Counted from the first letter of the stretch, positions 1 through 6,637 are shown. The stretch is 18,100 nucleotides of DNA from JBBRXZ01 sp038232415 (GCA_038232415.1 JBBSHY010000019.1:1-18100); one strand, 5' to 3'. The notes: generated by a model not told the origin, from the sequence alone. A program made the numbers and translations.

Positions 1-164
1 AGTTGTAATTCTAAAATGACAATGTCCGGTATGGACTTATCGGCAGCTATAATCGCAGCCTGGGCGCTGGCACAAGCCACTACCTTATAGCCTGGCGCTA
101 TCAGGGCTTTCGCATAAGTTTCGGCCAGTAAACGGTCGGGTTCTATAAGGAGTATCTGCGCCAT
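1..164 (-). CDS. Response-regulator receiver domain, 3' part beyond the window, Glu at phospho-acceptor site
   Basis: Partial gene: start ATG at 162-164, running off the left edge after 54 codons. The translation begins MAQILLIEPD, the usual first beta strand of a CheY-like receiver with its acidic cluster (E8, D10). It reaches PDIVILEL at residues 46-53, where receivers normally read PDLVLLDL. The phosphorylated Asp is therefore Glu (E52), a change that often mimics the active state or marks a phosphorylation-independent receiver. The gene starts 5 nt after the stop of the kinase-like gene at 170-886 and has no clear ribosome binding site of its own, so it is probably translationally coupled to it. 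The remaining receiver residues and any output domain are outside the window. Receiver identity is fairly sure; the functional meaning of the Glu is inference. Confidence 0.75.
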   Translation of the reverse strand, partial: MAQILLIEPDRLLAETYAKALIAPGYKVVACASAQAAIIAADKSIPDIVILELQ

Positions 165-169
165 GGCTG

Positions 170-886
170 TTAGACCAGTTGAAGCTGATGATTAGACTGC
201 AACACTGTACCTAAGCCGTACAGGCTATGGTGCCGGGAGACTTTGAGGCTTAAATTCATAGCTCGCAAAATCGCATCAGCTACAAAGATGCCTGCACCGC
301 TGGCATGGGTAAGATTAATCAACGGTTGCCGGCTGTGGCGCTGGAGTTTCCTGCCACGCTGCAGAGTTTCGCGGCTGAGCTGATTTATATCGCTATAAAT
401 ACCCGCTACTACGCCATATCGGCTGCGGTGGGTGGCCAGCTCTAATTTGAGCTGCGGACTCTCCTGGGCTGGCAGAGCCTCTATAAGCGCTGCCCCAAGA
501 CTAACCAGGGCCGCCTGCAAACCTTGGCGATGCGCCAGCACCGGCCCGTAACGGCCGGCTATACTCAACTCTAAAGCCACACCATAACTTTTGGCTAAAG
601 CATCCAGCTGCTGCCCTGTTTCGTACAGAACTGATGAGATTGAAACCGGCTCGACATCTAGACGTTCAGGCTCGAGAGCTAAGCGCACACCTAACCCATA
701 GCTATCCAGTAACCTCAGAGCCGTATCAGCTGTAGCCTGAATAGTAGAAAGATTAGTTTCACCGCTTAGGCCCGCTTGTTCGGCATGTCTGGCAATTTGT
801 AATAATGGCAGCTTTAACTGTTCAGCAATACTTAACAATAGCTGCTGTGACAAAACACCCGGCCCGCTAGCCTCTTCATATGCCAT
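170..886 (-). CDS. Degenerate histidine-kinase-like protein (pseudokinase)
   Basis: 238 residues, soluble, no membrane or sensor segment. The layout follows the DHp plus HATPase core of a histidine kinase. A helical start (about 12-70) contains AEQLKLPL at 21-28, which lines up with the H-box SHELRTPL but has Glu for the phospho-acceptor His. There is an N-box-like stretch at about 116-138 (VLAHRQGLQAALVSLGAALI) without the Mg-binding Asn. The G1 region (about 158-170) lacks the DxGxG motif. A G2-like GAGIFVADAILRAM (197-210) is partly kept. The chain ends with a short beta strand as in normal kinases. Catalysis therefore looks lost, which suggests a scaffold or phosphorylation-independent signalling partner for the receiver encoded 5 nt downstream. 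A -10 box lies about 32 nt upstream, with a weak GAGGG ribosome site. Family assignment rests on pattern recognition and is moderate. Confidence 0.6.
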   Translation of the reverse strand: MAYEEASGPGVLSQQLLLSIAEQLKLPLLQIARHAEQAGLSGETNLSTIQATADTALRLLDSYGLGVRLALEPERLDVEPVSISSVLYETGQQLDALAKSYGVALELSIAGRYGPVLAHRQGLQAALVSLGAALIEALPAQESPQLKLELATHRSRYGVVAGIYSDINQLSRETLQRGRKLQRHSRQPLINLTHASGAGIFVADAILRAMNLSLKVSRHHSLYGLGTVLQSNHQLQLV

Positions 887-903
887 AAACAGTTTTAGCC
901 CTC

Positions 904-950
904 ACTAACCTATTTAGAATTATAGCTTAAATGAGAGGCTTTTGGTTAGT
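904..950. repeat. Inverted repeat ACTAACC / GGTTAGT around a -10 box
   Basis: ACTAACC at 904-910 is the exact reverse complement of GGTTAGT at 944-950, with 33 nt between. The arms flank the TATAAT of the pseudokinase promoter. There is no T-run, so it does not look like an intrinsic terminator. A regulator site is possible, but a 7-bp repeat can arise by chance. Confidence 0.25.
919..924 (-). promoter_or_regulatory. -10 box for the pseudokinase/receiver pair
   Basis: The minus strand reads TATAAT at 924-919, 32 nt before the ATG at 886. No good -35 hexamer lies 16-18 bp upstream. It sits inside a 7-bp inverted repeat (904-910 and 944-950), which could be an operator. This 83-nt gap contains no gene. 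Confidence 0.35.
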
Positions 951-969
951 CTTTGGCGTCGGTTATAAT

Positions 970-1644
970 TTACGGAGAAAAGCCGAAATTTGGTAATATG
1001 TTGTTTTTAAAATCATTGAGGTACTGGCTGCCTTCGGTCGAAATCTCGACAGTTTGTGAACGAAACGGTAAAACAACCATTGTTACATTTGTTTCATCAG
1101 CCAGTTGGCCTGTAAGCTGTATGCCGACGATATTTGGTAACTTTGGTAAGGCATAAGCGCTGATTGCCAGTTTACCGCTTTGCTGCTGAGCCGTAAAAGT
1201 TTCCAGTACGTCAGTATATGACTGATTTAGCAGTCGTACACGCAGAGCAAATACTGACGCGTTGTCCGTTAATGACGGAACCACGCCTGGAGCAAAGTAA
1301 CCATCAACAAACGCGTCGCCGTGACCTGTGTCATCTACATAGCCGCTCCAGGTTTTTGGGTACTTTACTACCAGGCTGCCGTATGCTTCCGGACCCGTAT
1401 AGGTATCGAGGGGCTGCTTAGCTCTTTCAGCAAACTCTGCCTCCTTAGCGGCACGTTCCTTCGCCGTAGCCGCCTCCTGAGCAGCGCTGATTTTAATATC
1501 AGCATGGTTCTTGTAATCCTGGCGGCTGCTAAATGCCCAGCCGCCAAAACCGAGTGCTACGACTAATAGCACTACCGCCATAGTAAAGGAAATCATCACC
1601 CCGCTGATCGCACCGTTTTGGTTTGGGTTAATCCGTTTAATCAT
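970..1644 (-). CDS. Membrane-anchored hypothetical protein with extracytoplasmic domain
   Basis: 224 residues from the ATG at 1642-1644 (an in-frame TTG at 1680 would add 12). I do not recognise a named family. Residues about 14-38 form one hydrophobic segment (SFTMAVVLLVVALGFGGWAF) after a short positive N-terminus, giving N-in topology. Next comes an Ala/Glu/Lys-rich helix, probably a short coiled coil (about 46-80). A mixed alpha/beta domain of roughly 140 residues follows, starting at YGSLVVKYPKTW and ending at NILPNFGFSP. The YPKTW start is vaguely like PsbP-type or lipoprotein-anchored domains, but this is not firm. I prefer the ATG at 1644 because a -35/-10 pair sits immediately before it, with -10 only 7 nt away. 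The gene lies 48 nt downstream of the methyltransferase gene, so it may also be read through from the xse operon. Confidence 0.7.
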   Translation of the reverse strand: MIKRINPNQNGAISGVMISFTMAVVLLVVALGFGGWAFSSRQDYKNHADIKISAAQEAATAKERAAKEAEFAERAKQPLDTYTGPEAYGSLVVKYPKTWSGYVDDTGHGDAFVDGYFAPGVVPSLTDNASVFALRVRLLNQSYTDVLETFTAQQQSGKLAISAYALPKLPNIVGIQLTGQLADETNVTMVVLPFRSQTVEISTEGSQYLNDFKNNILPNFGFSP

Positions 1645-1651
1645 AAGGTCA

Positions 1652-1680
1652 ATGTTAACCCAGATATCAGTAACTGGCAA
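1652..1680 (-). promoter_or_regulatory. Promoter for the membrane-anchored hypothetical protein
   Basis: On the minus strand, TTGCCA (1680-1675) and TAACAT (1657-1652) are separated by 17 bp, and the ATG follows 7 nt later. That predicts a transcript starting at or next to the start codon. The -35 matches 5 of 6 consensus bases and the -10 matches 4 of 6. It supports choosing the ATG at 1644 over the TTG at 1680. Confidence 0.4.
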
Positions 1681-1692
1681 CTAGCTGAGCAT

Positions 1693-2181
1693 TTAATTGT
1701 ATCTGTAGAGGTAGACCCCGGCCTTTTCCTTTGTAGGTTGTAAATCCGGGATTTGAAAAGCAAAACTAACCAGATTCACTGGATGGTTCGCATAACGCAC
1801 AACTTTATTGTTCAGTTTAGACATATATTTGGGTAATAAAAATACGAAAATAGCGTTGGCTGGCGGCCAGGTTTTTTGCCAGAAATCACCCCATATAATA
1901 TGTACGTATTTACGATAACGCCGGGTACGCAGCCAGCTGACAATAGCTAGCAAAGGATTGAGCTCGTAACCCACTACATTAATACCCTGCCGGGCGGCCG
2001 CAATCAATACTTTGCCATCGCCGCAGCCTAGCTCAAGCAGGGTATCCCCAGCCTGCAAATCAGCTAATTCCAGGGCTGCCTTAATCTGTGGGCCGAGGGT
2101 TGGTAAGTATGGCGCACCGACCAGTACAACACCGCCGAAGCATATTATCAGCACCGCCGTTATAATGATAATAGTAGTCAC
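1693..2181 (-). CDS. Membrane-anchored class I SAM methyltransferase, FAM173-like
   Basis: 162 residues with a GTG start whose GTGA overlaps the xseB stop codon by 4 nt, so it is translationally coupled. An N-terminal hydrophobic segment (about 3-24) anchors it. The Rossmann domain follows, with motif I LLELGCGDGKVLIAAA at about 48-63 and the acidic second-strand loop GYELNPLL at about 71-78. A GDFW motif comes at about 98-101. The order TM segment, ELGCGDG, GYELNP recalls the FAM173/ATPSCKMT-type protein-lysine methyltransferases and their short prokaryotic relatives. The substrate cannot be read from the sequence; a membrane protein is a reasonable guess. Methyltransferase fold is sure, the FAM173 link is moderate. 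Despite sharing an operon with xseAB, a role in DNA metabolism is not implied. Confidence 0.75.
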   Translation of the reverse strand: MTTIIIITAVLIICFGGVVLVGAPYLPTLGPQIKAALELADLQAGDTLLELGCGDGKVLIAAARQGINVVGYELNPLLAIVSWLRTRRYRKYVHIIWGDFWQKTWPPANAIFVFLLPKYMSKLNNKVVRYANHPVNLVSFAFQIPDLQPTKEKAGVYLYRYN

Positions 2182-2393
2182 GCCGGTACGTTGAACTTGG
2201 CTTTTAGCTCAACCACCTTGTTTTCGGCCGATTTAAGATACTGTTCTATCTGGTTTATCAGCTCCAAACCCCTTTGATAGTGCTTAAGTGCAGTATCCAC
2301 ATCCAGGTCTTCGCGCTGCAGTTCAATCATGACTGTATCGAGCTCCGTCTGGAGTGTTTTGTAGTTTTGAGATAGTGATTTTGCCTTTGTCAT
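2178..2393 (-). CDS. xseB: Exodeoxyribonuclease VII small subunit
   Basis: 71 residues, the normal XseB size. The protein is a helical hairpin with the family pattern: an early LQTELDTVMIELQRED, then DVDTALKHYQRGLELI, then a C-terminal helix ending in VVELKAKF. XseB subunits assemble around the coiled-coil part of XseA to form exonuclease VII, a cytoplasmic single-strand-specific nuclease active from both DNA ends. The start ATG overlaps the xseA stop (ATGA at 2390-2393), and its own stop overlaps the following methyltransferase start, so all three are likely made from one message in coupled fashion. Confidence 0.92.
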   Translation of the reverse strand: MTKAKSLSQNYKTLQTELDTVMIELQREDLDVDTALKHYQRGLELINQIEQYLKSAENKVVELKAKFNVPA

Positions 2394-3556
2394 AGATTTG
2401 ATTTCCCGGCTTTTACATCATCGACAATTGCCACGAAGTTGCCATCACTTACTTGTACGTCCACTATATCACCTGTACCGATTGAACTGACACCCCGAAC
2501 TGACTGGCCGCCCAGACGAACGATAGCATAGCCACGCCGTAAGATTGCCTGCGGATTTAGGACGTCCAATAATTGCGACTGATTTTTTACGGCTGTTTTT
2601 GCCTGGTTCAGGACTTGTGCCAGGCTTTGCTGAAGTACTATGGCCTGCTGCGCCAAAGAGCCGGCTGCCAGCTTGACCTTTCGCTGACAGGCCATCTGCA
2701 GTTGGATTGCCGTTGAGCTAAGGGCCGAAAGTATCTCAGTGCGGTCAGGAACTAATAGCTCAGCGGCATTACTGGGCGTGCTAGCCCTCTGATCAGCAGC
2801 CAATTCAGCCAGGCATATGTCAATTTCATGTCCGATAGCCACTAGCGTAGGCGCCCGGCTGGCAGCCACTGCGCGTGTTACCTGTTCAGTGTTAAAAGCT
2901 GCCAGGTCTTCCGCGCTGCCGCCGCCGCGAATTATAACTAAAACTTCCGGGGGGTCAGTCTGGGCATTAAACTGTTCCAGGGCCATCGTAATCTGGGTAG
3001 GCGCTACTTCGCCCTGAACTTGCACGTCTATCAGGTCGATATTAATACCCTTCCAACGGCTGTTCAATATTTTGATAAAATCACCGTAGGCGGCCGACTG
3101 CTTTGATGTAATTAGCCCGATCCGTGTTGGTGGATATACTAAGTATCTCTTACGCGCCTGATCAAATAAACCTTCGCCAGCCAGCTTGATCTTCAGTAAA
3201 TCAGCTGCCCGGCGAATTGCCCCCTCACCTGCGGGCTGGATGTGCTGGACATTGACACTAAAGCCATATAACTGGTGCAGACGGGGCTGGCCACGGACCT
3301 TCAGCAGCATGCCGTCTTCCAGCGGTCCCGGCAACTGATAAACCGTGCCGAAAAACTTGACTGTGGACACCTCGTCTTTGAGGTCAAAATAGACCCATCG
3401 GTTCTTACTGACCCGCAGATTAGCCAATTCACCGGTAATCGTAACTTCCGGATAAGCATATCCCAGAGTCTGGTTAAGCAGGGCGACAAATTCGCTGACA
3501 CTCAGTTCGACGGCCGGAAATTCAGGCTGCACCGGGAACTCCTGGCGGATGATCAC
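2390..3556 (-). CDS. xseA: Exodeoxyribonuclease VII large subunit
   Basis: 388 residues with a GTG start preceded by AAGG at 5 nt spacing. The N-terminal OB-fold (about 17-110) carries VTITGELANLRVSKNRWVYF. The catalytic domain has RIGLITSKQSAAYGDF, RGGGSAEDLAAFNTE, and GHEIDICLAELAADQRASTPSNAAE, which match the conserved metal and DNA-binding blocks of XseA. A coiled-coil arm (about 275-330) is followed by the C-terminal LNPQAILRRGYAIV segment. It is shorter than the E. coli protein (about 456 residues), mainly in the coiled-coil arm, so fewer XseB subunits may bind. The start lies 35 nt inside the upstream membrane-protein gene. The enzyme degrades single-stranded DNA to short oligonucleotides in repair. 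Confidence 0.95.
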   Translation of the reverse strand: MIIRQEFPVQPEFPAVELSVSEFVALLNQTLGYAYPEVTITGELANLRVSKNRWVYFDLKDEVSTVKFFGTVYQLPGPLEDGMLLKVRGQPRLHQLYGFSVNVQHIQPAGEGAIRRAADLLKIKLAGEGLFDQARKRYLVYPPTRIGLITSKQSAAYGDFIKILNSRWKGINIDLIDVQVQGEVAPTQITMALEQFNAQTDPPEVLVIIRGGGSAEDLAAFNTEQVTRAVAASRAPTLVAIGHEIDICLAELAADQRASTPSNAAELLVPDRTEILSALSSTAIQLQMACQRKVKLAAGSLAQQAIVLQQSLAQVLNQAKTAVKNQSQLLDVLNPQAILRRGYAIVRLGGQSVRGVSSIGTGDIVDVQVSDGNFVAIVDDVKAGKSNL

Positions 3557-4586
3557 CCCGCCTTAGAGTCTTTTGATACAGATAATAGCCCGGCGGAATT
3601 TGAATCAAGGTGTTAACTACCCGATACATAACTGTAACCGGCAGGCTTACGCCTGCCGGCACTCCTGTGCTGGCCAGTACCGCTGTCATCAGGGCTTCAT
3701 ATATACCGACACCACCCGGCAACACCGAAATCAGGCCTGCAAAATTCGCGATTGCATAAGCCAGGATAACCGCTCCAATATTGACCAGGTGGCCAAATGC
3801 AATATAAACCACATACACGGCCAATACTTCGGTAGCATTTGCCAAAAAAGCATACAAGAACGGTTTACGTAATTGCCGGTAACTGCTTTTTATCTCTTGA
3901 TAATTATTGTGAAAGTCATAGAATAATCGCCGGGCTCTTGTGATATTAATAGTCTCTGGCTGCTTTGGTCTTACTAGCTGTATCACGCGATTTAACGCCT
4001 TTGTTAGCGCAGTGAAAAATGCGTCAATGCGATGTCTGCTTCCCACAATGTAGGCGAAGCCGGCTGTACCGACCACTAGTAATGTGGAAAGCGAAGCCGC
4101 TACTAATATCGTAAGATTGCTGACTCGACCCATAATGGCTAAACTTAACAACCCGAAGAGAATCAAAAACTCAAATGACAAAAATGTCAGCCCGATCTTT
4201 ATTATGTGAACCAAAGTGGCCTTACCGCTCGTTAGCTTTTCACCATCGCGCAAACGCAGGCTAAAGTACGATATACCGGTCACTCCGCCGCTAGGAAAGA
4301 CATGGTTAACAAAATTCAACTCCAGAGATGTTTTATATAAAAATTTATATGGTAACTTGTTACCCACCAGGCCGAATAAGCCTTGATAGAGTTTAGCCTG
4401 TGCATGATAATTTAGGGCTTCCACAGGAATGATAAGTAATAGCGCCCAACCGTTAATCCGACCCAGATTGCTAAAAGTGTCTCCGATTTGATGTCTTAGA
4501 GCGTAAACTAGTACTCCTAGCGCGAGGAGTGTAGCTAGGTTCAATATTAACTTCCAGCGCTGTTTAAGCCATGTCTTATAACTCAT
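3522..4586 (-). CDS. UPF0104/flippase-like polytopic membrane protein (LPG synthase TM-region family)
   Basis: 354 residues with about eight predicted membrane helices, beginning at residues 14-32 and ending near 320-338. The C-terminal helix block has SVLPGGVGIYEALMTAVL, the PGG(I/V)G(V/I)xEA signature of the lysylphosphatidylglycerol-synthase transmembrane family (PF03706-type). Members are proposed lipid or glycolipid flippases, or the membrane half of MprF. No aminoacyl-transferase domain is fused, so a transport role is more likely than lipid aminoacylation. It is the first gene of the run leading into xseA. Its last 35 nt overlap the xseA start. An extended -10 box lies 8 nt before the ATG, without a good Shine-Dalgarno, so the message may be almost leaderless. 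Confidence 0.85.
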   Translation of the reverse strand: MSYKTWLKQRWKLILNLATLLALGVLVYALRHQIGDTFSNLGRINGWALLLIIPVEALNYHAQAKLYQGLFGLVGNKLPYKFLYKTSLELNFVNHVFPSGGVTGISYFSLRLRDGEKLTSGKATLVHIIKIGLTFLSFEFLILFGLLSLAIMGRVSNLTILVAASLSTLLVVGTAGFAYIVGSRHRIDAFFTALTKALNRVIQLVRPKQPETINITRARRLFYDFHNNYQEIKSSYRQLRKPFLYAFLANATEVLAVYVVYIAFGHLVNIGAVILAYAIANFAGLISVLPGGVGIYEALMTAVLASTGVPAGVSLPVTVMYRVVNTLIQIPPGYYLYQKTLRRGDHPPGVPGAA

Positions 4587-4594
4587 TGCCTTCT

Positions 4595-4603
4595 ATTATA
4601 CCA
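4595..4603 (-). promoter_or_regulatory. Extended -10 promoter of the UPF0104-xseA-xseB run
   Basis: The minus strand reads TGGTATAAT: a perfect TATAAT (4600-4595) with the upstream TGn of extended -10 promoters, which often work without a -35. The ATG at 4586 begins after only 8 more nt, so transcription would start at or just before the start codon. It is back to back with the plus-strand promoter at 4612-4617. Confidence 0.55.
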
Positions 4604-4611
4604 AGGCAGGT

Positions 4612-4617
4612 TATACT
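4612..4617 (+). promoter_or_regulatory. -10 box for the Trm11-like gene and rpmA
   Basis: TATACT lies 8 nt before the ATG at 4626, again predicting little or no 5' leader. No convincing -35 is present: TTGCCT at 4586-4591 gives a 20-bp spacer. Only 11 nt separate it from the -10 of the opposite promoter, so RNA polymerase probably cannot occupy both at once. Confidence 0.4.
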
Positions 4618-4625
4618 AATAGAGA

Positions 4626-5867
4626 ATGCAAAGTTTACTGATTTTGGGAAGGCAGCCAGCTCTTGGACTGGCTGAACTCGAGAGCTTATATGGTGCGGGT
4701 AAACTACAGCTGGTTGGTACAGCGGCCACTATAGTCGACATTGACCCCTGTTTATTAGCCTTTGACCGATTTGGCGGCAGTATTAAATTCTGCAAAGTTC
4801 TAACCACACTAGACACCGTGAATTGGAAACAAATTGAAAAGTTCCTGATACAAGTTTCGCCCGGCCACAGCCAGTCGATGCCAGCCGGCAAAATGCAGCT
4901 TGGACTAAGTTTGTACAACTTCAGCATGAGCGTAAAACAGATTGAAGCCACCGGCCTTAGCTTAAAAAAAGCCATCCGTAAAACCGGACGGCCGGTACGC
5001 TTAATACCAAATAAAACAGCCGAGCTTAATAGCGCGCAGGTCATCCATAACCAACTTACCGGTCCCAATGGCTGGGAATTGATATTTATTCGGGACGGCC
5101 AAAAAACCGTTATTGCCCAGACAGTTAAAGTCCAGGATATTGAGGCCTACAGCCGCCGTGACCAAGAGCGGCCTAAAAGAGACAGCAAAGTAGGCATGTT
5201 ACCGCCAAAATTAGCCCAGGTGATCATCAACCTGGCTGCAGGAGAGATACCCGGAGGCAAAATGGAATCGATCTGCGATATCCCCGCCGGACAGCCAATC
5301 CCGCGACCGATTCTAAATAAAACATTGCTGGACCCTTTCTGCGGTACCGGCGTCATATTACAAGAAGCCACACTCATGGGGTATAGCGTATATGGCAGCG
5401 ACCTGGAAGCCCGTATGACTGATTACACCGAACAAAACCTGGCTTGGCTAAATGAGCTTTACAAGCATAAGCAAGCCGGGGACTATAACCTGGAGACGGC
5501 TGACGCAATAAACCATACCTGGAACCAGCCATTTGATTTTGTGGCCAGCGAGACTTATCTTGGCCGTCCCTTTACCAGCCGGCCCAGTCCGGAAATTTTG
5601 GCAAAAACCATAGCAGACTGCAATCTGATAATCAAAAAATTTCTGCGAAATATCCACGACCAGTTACAGCCACGCAGCCGTTTGTGCCTGGCCGTCCCGG
5701 CCTGGCAGATTCAGCCTGATCAATTTAAGCATTTACCTCTGGTTGACCAGATTGAAGATCTGGGCTATAATCGAGTTAGTTTTGAGCATATACGGGACGA
5801 GGATTTACTCTACTATCGCAGTAATCAAATCGTCGGCCGACAGCTCTTAGTATTAACAAGGAATTAA
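4626..5867 (+). CDS. Trm11/TrmG10-like tRNA (guanine-N2) methyltransferase
   Basis: 413 residues. The N-terminal half starts with LLILGRQPALGLAELESL, like the opening of archaeal TrmG10/Trm11 proteins, and probably forms the NFLD/THUMP-type RNA-binding part. A conserved linker with RRDQERPKRDSKVGMLPPKL precedes the SAM domain. SAM motif I is LLDPFCGTGVILQEA (about 236-250), followed by the acidic GSDLEARM. The catalytic motif IV, normally (D/N)PP(Y/F)G in the G10 enzymes, reads ASETYLGRP here, so the usual Asp-Pro-Pro is missing. Known relatives methylate N2 of a guanosine in tRNA, usually G10; the altered motif leaves the exact target open. It is followed after 6 nt by rpmA, suggesting a translation-related operon. 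Family placement is confident; substrate and activity are inferred. Confidence 0.8.
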   Translation: MQSLLILGRQPALGLAELESLYGAGKLQLVGTAATIVDIDPCLLAFDRFGGSIKFCKVLTTLDTVNWKQIEKFLIQVSPGHSQSMPAGKMQLGLSLYNFSMSVKQIEATGLSLKKAIRKTGRPVRLIPNKTAELNSAQVIHNQLTGPNGWELIFIRDGQKTVIAQTVKVQDIEAYSRRDQERPKRDSKVGMLPPKLAQVIINLAAGEIPGGKMESICDIPAGQPIPRPILNKTLLDPFCGTGVILQEATLMGYSVYGSDLEARMTDYTEQNLAWLNELYKHKQAGDYNLETADAINHTWNQPFDFVASETYLGRPFTSRPSPEILAKTIADCNLIIKKFLRNIHDQLQPRSRLCLAVPAWQIQPDQFKHLPLVDQIEDLGYNRVSFEHIRDEDLLYYRSNQIVGRQLLVLTRN

Positions 5868-5873
5868 ATATCT

Positions 5874-6146
5874 ATGTCGCACGTCAAAGCTGGCGGTACA
5901 GCAAAAAATGTTCATGATTCACCCGGCAAGCGCTTGGGAGTTAAATTATTTGGCGGGGCTAAGGTTAAAACCGGCCAGGTTATTGTCACTCAAGTAGGTA
6001 TGAGCAAGCGCGCCGGCAGCGGTACTAAAATCAGCCGCAACTTCACTATCCACGCTGCCCGCGACGGAATCGTCACGTTCACTTCCCGCAAAGTCCGCCT
6101 TTTTAGCGGCCGTTCTGTCTCCCGCACAGAAGTCACCGTCAGATAG
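5874..6146 (+). CDS. rpmA: 50S ribosomal protein L27
   Basis: 90 residues. The N-terminus has the L27 hallmark KAGGTAKN...DSPGKRLGVKLFGG, the flexible arm that reaches the peptidyl-transferase centre, then the barrel with VIVTQVGMSKRAGSG and DGIVTFTSRKVR. It departs from the common sequence: GTKFHPG is replaced by GMSKRAG, and the arm has VHDSPG for GRDSES. No N-terminal cleavable extension of the Firmicutes type is seen. AAGGA lies about 11 nt ahead of the ATG, inside the end of the preceding gene. Only 6 nt separate the two, so they form one transcript. The usual partner rplU (L21) is not adjacent. The gene converges with the receiver gene at 6158, with 11 nt between stops. Confidence 0.92.
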   Translation: MSHVKAGGTAKNVHDSPGKRLGVKLFGGAKVKTGQVIVTQVGMSKRAGSGTKISRNFTIHAARDGIVTFTSRKVRLFSGRSVSRTEVTVR

Positions 6147-6157
6147 TTAAGTTCAGC

Positions 6158-6589
6158 CTATAGCGACAGCTGGTGTCGGATACTTTCGATAACGTCAGAA
6201 ATGGCCACATGGGATTTAACCAGGTATTCGTTTGCGCCCAACGACTCAGCACGCTGTTTGTCACTGTCTTGTCCCAGTGCGCTCAGCATAATAATTTTCA
6301 GATTGGCAGTATCGGGTGTATTACGAAAAATATCCAGCACGTCAAAGCCGCTAATCTTCGGCATCATAACATCGAGTAATACAAGGTCGGGATGGTAGCT
6401 TAGAGCCGTAGCCAGGGCATCTTCGCCATTGCCTACGCGCCGGACATCGAAACCTTCCGCTTGCAAGCGGGCCACATATACACCGGCTAAAGCATCGTCA
6501 TCTTCTACAAGTAAAATACGTTTTAAGTGACCCTGTAGTTCTGTTGCAGCTGCAGGCGGTGTTTGCCGCGTTGGTTCCATAACGCTCAT
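6158..6589 (-). CDS. Stand-alone response-regulator receiver protein
   Basis: 143 residues: a Pro/Ala-rich N-terminal tail of about 22 residues followed by a single CheY-like receiver and no output domain. All key residues are present: acidic cluster VEDDD (29-32), phospho-acceptor D73 in LVLLDVMMP, switch Ser S103 in MLSALG, and K125 in YLVKS. It should accept a phosphoryl group from a histidine kinase encoded elsewhere; none lies next to it. It lies 48 nt downstream of pyrG in the same direction and has no obvious strong promoter in the gap, so it may be co-transcribed with pyrG. It ends with TAG, 11 nt from the end of rpmA. Its intact active site contrasts with the Glu-bearing receiver at the left edge. 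Confidence 0.9.
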   Translation of the reverse strand: MSVMEPTRQTPPAAATELQGHLKRILLVEDDDALAGVYVARLQAEGFDVRRVGNGEDALATALSYHPDLVLLDVMMPKISGFDVLDIFRNTPDTANLKIIMLSALGQDSDKQRAESLGANEYLVKSHVAISDVIESIRHQLSL

Positions 6590-6637
6590 GGTAACCTATC
6601 TGGGGTAAATGTTCAATGCCAGGAGCAATAAATACTG

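Noticed and set aside
1645..1680. TTG start giving 12 more residues to the membrane-anchored hypothetical protein
   Set aside because: The TTG coincides with the first bases of a -35 box whose -10 lies 7 nt before the internal ATG, and no ribosome site precedes the TTG.
6140..6180. Bidirectional terminator between rpmA and the receiver gene
   Set aside because: Only a 5-bp CGACA/TGTCG hairpin is found, inside the receiver coding end and with no T-run.
6590..6637. Promoter for the orphan receiver gene
   Set aside because: TTGCTC and TTGAAC occur but no -10-like hexamer lies at a suitable distance before the ATG.
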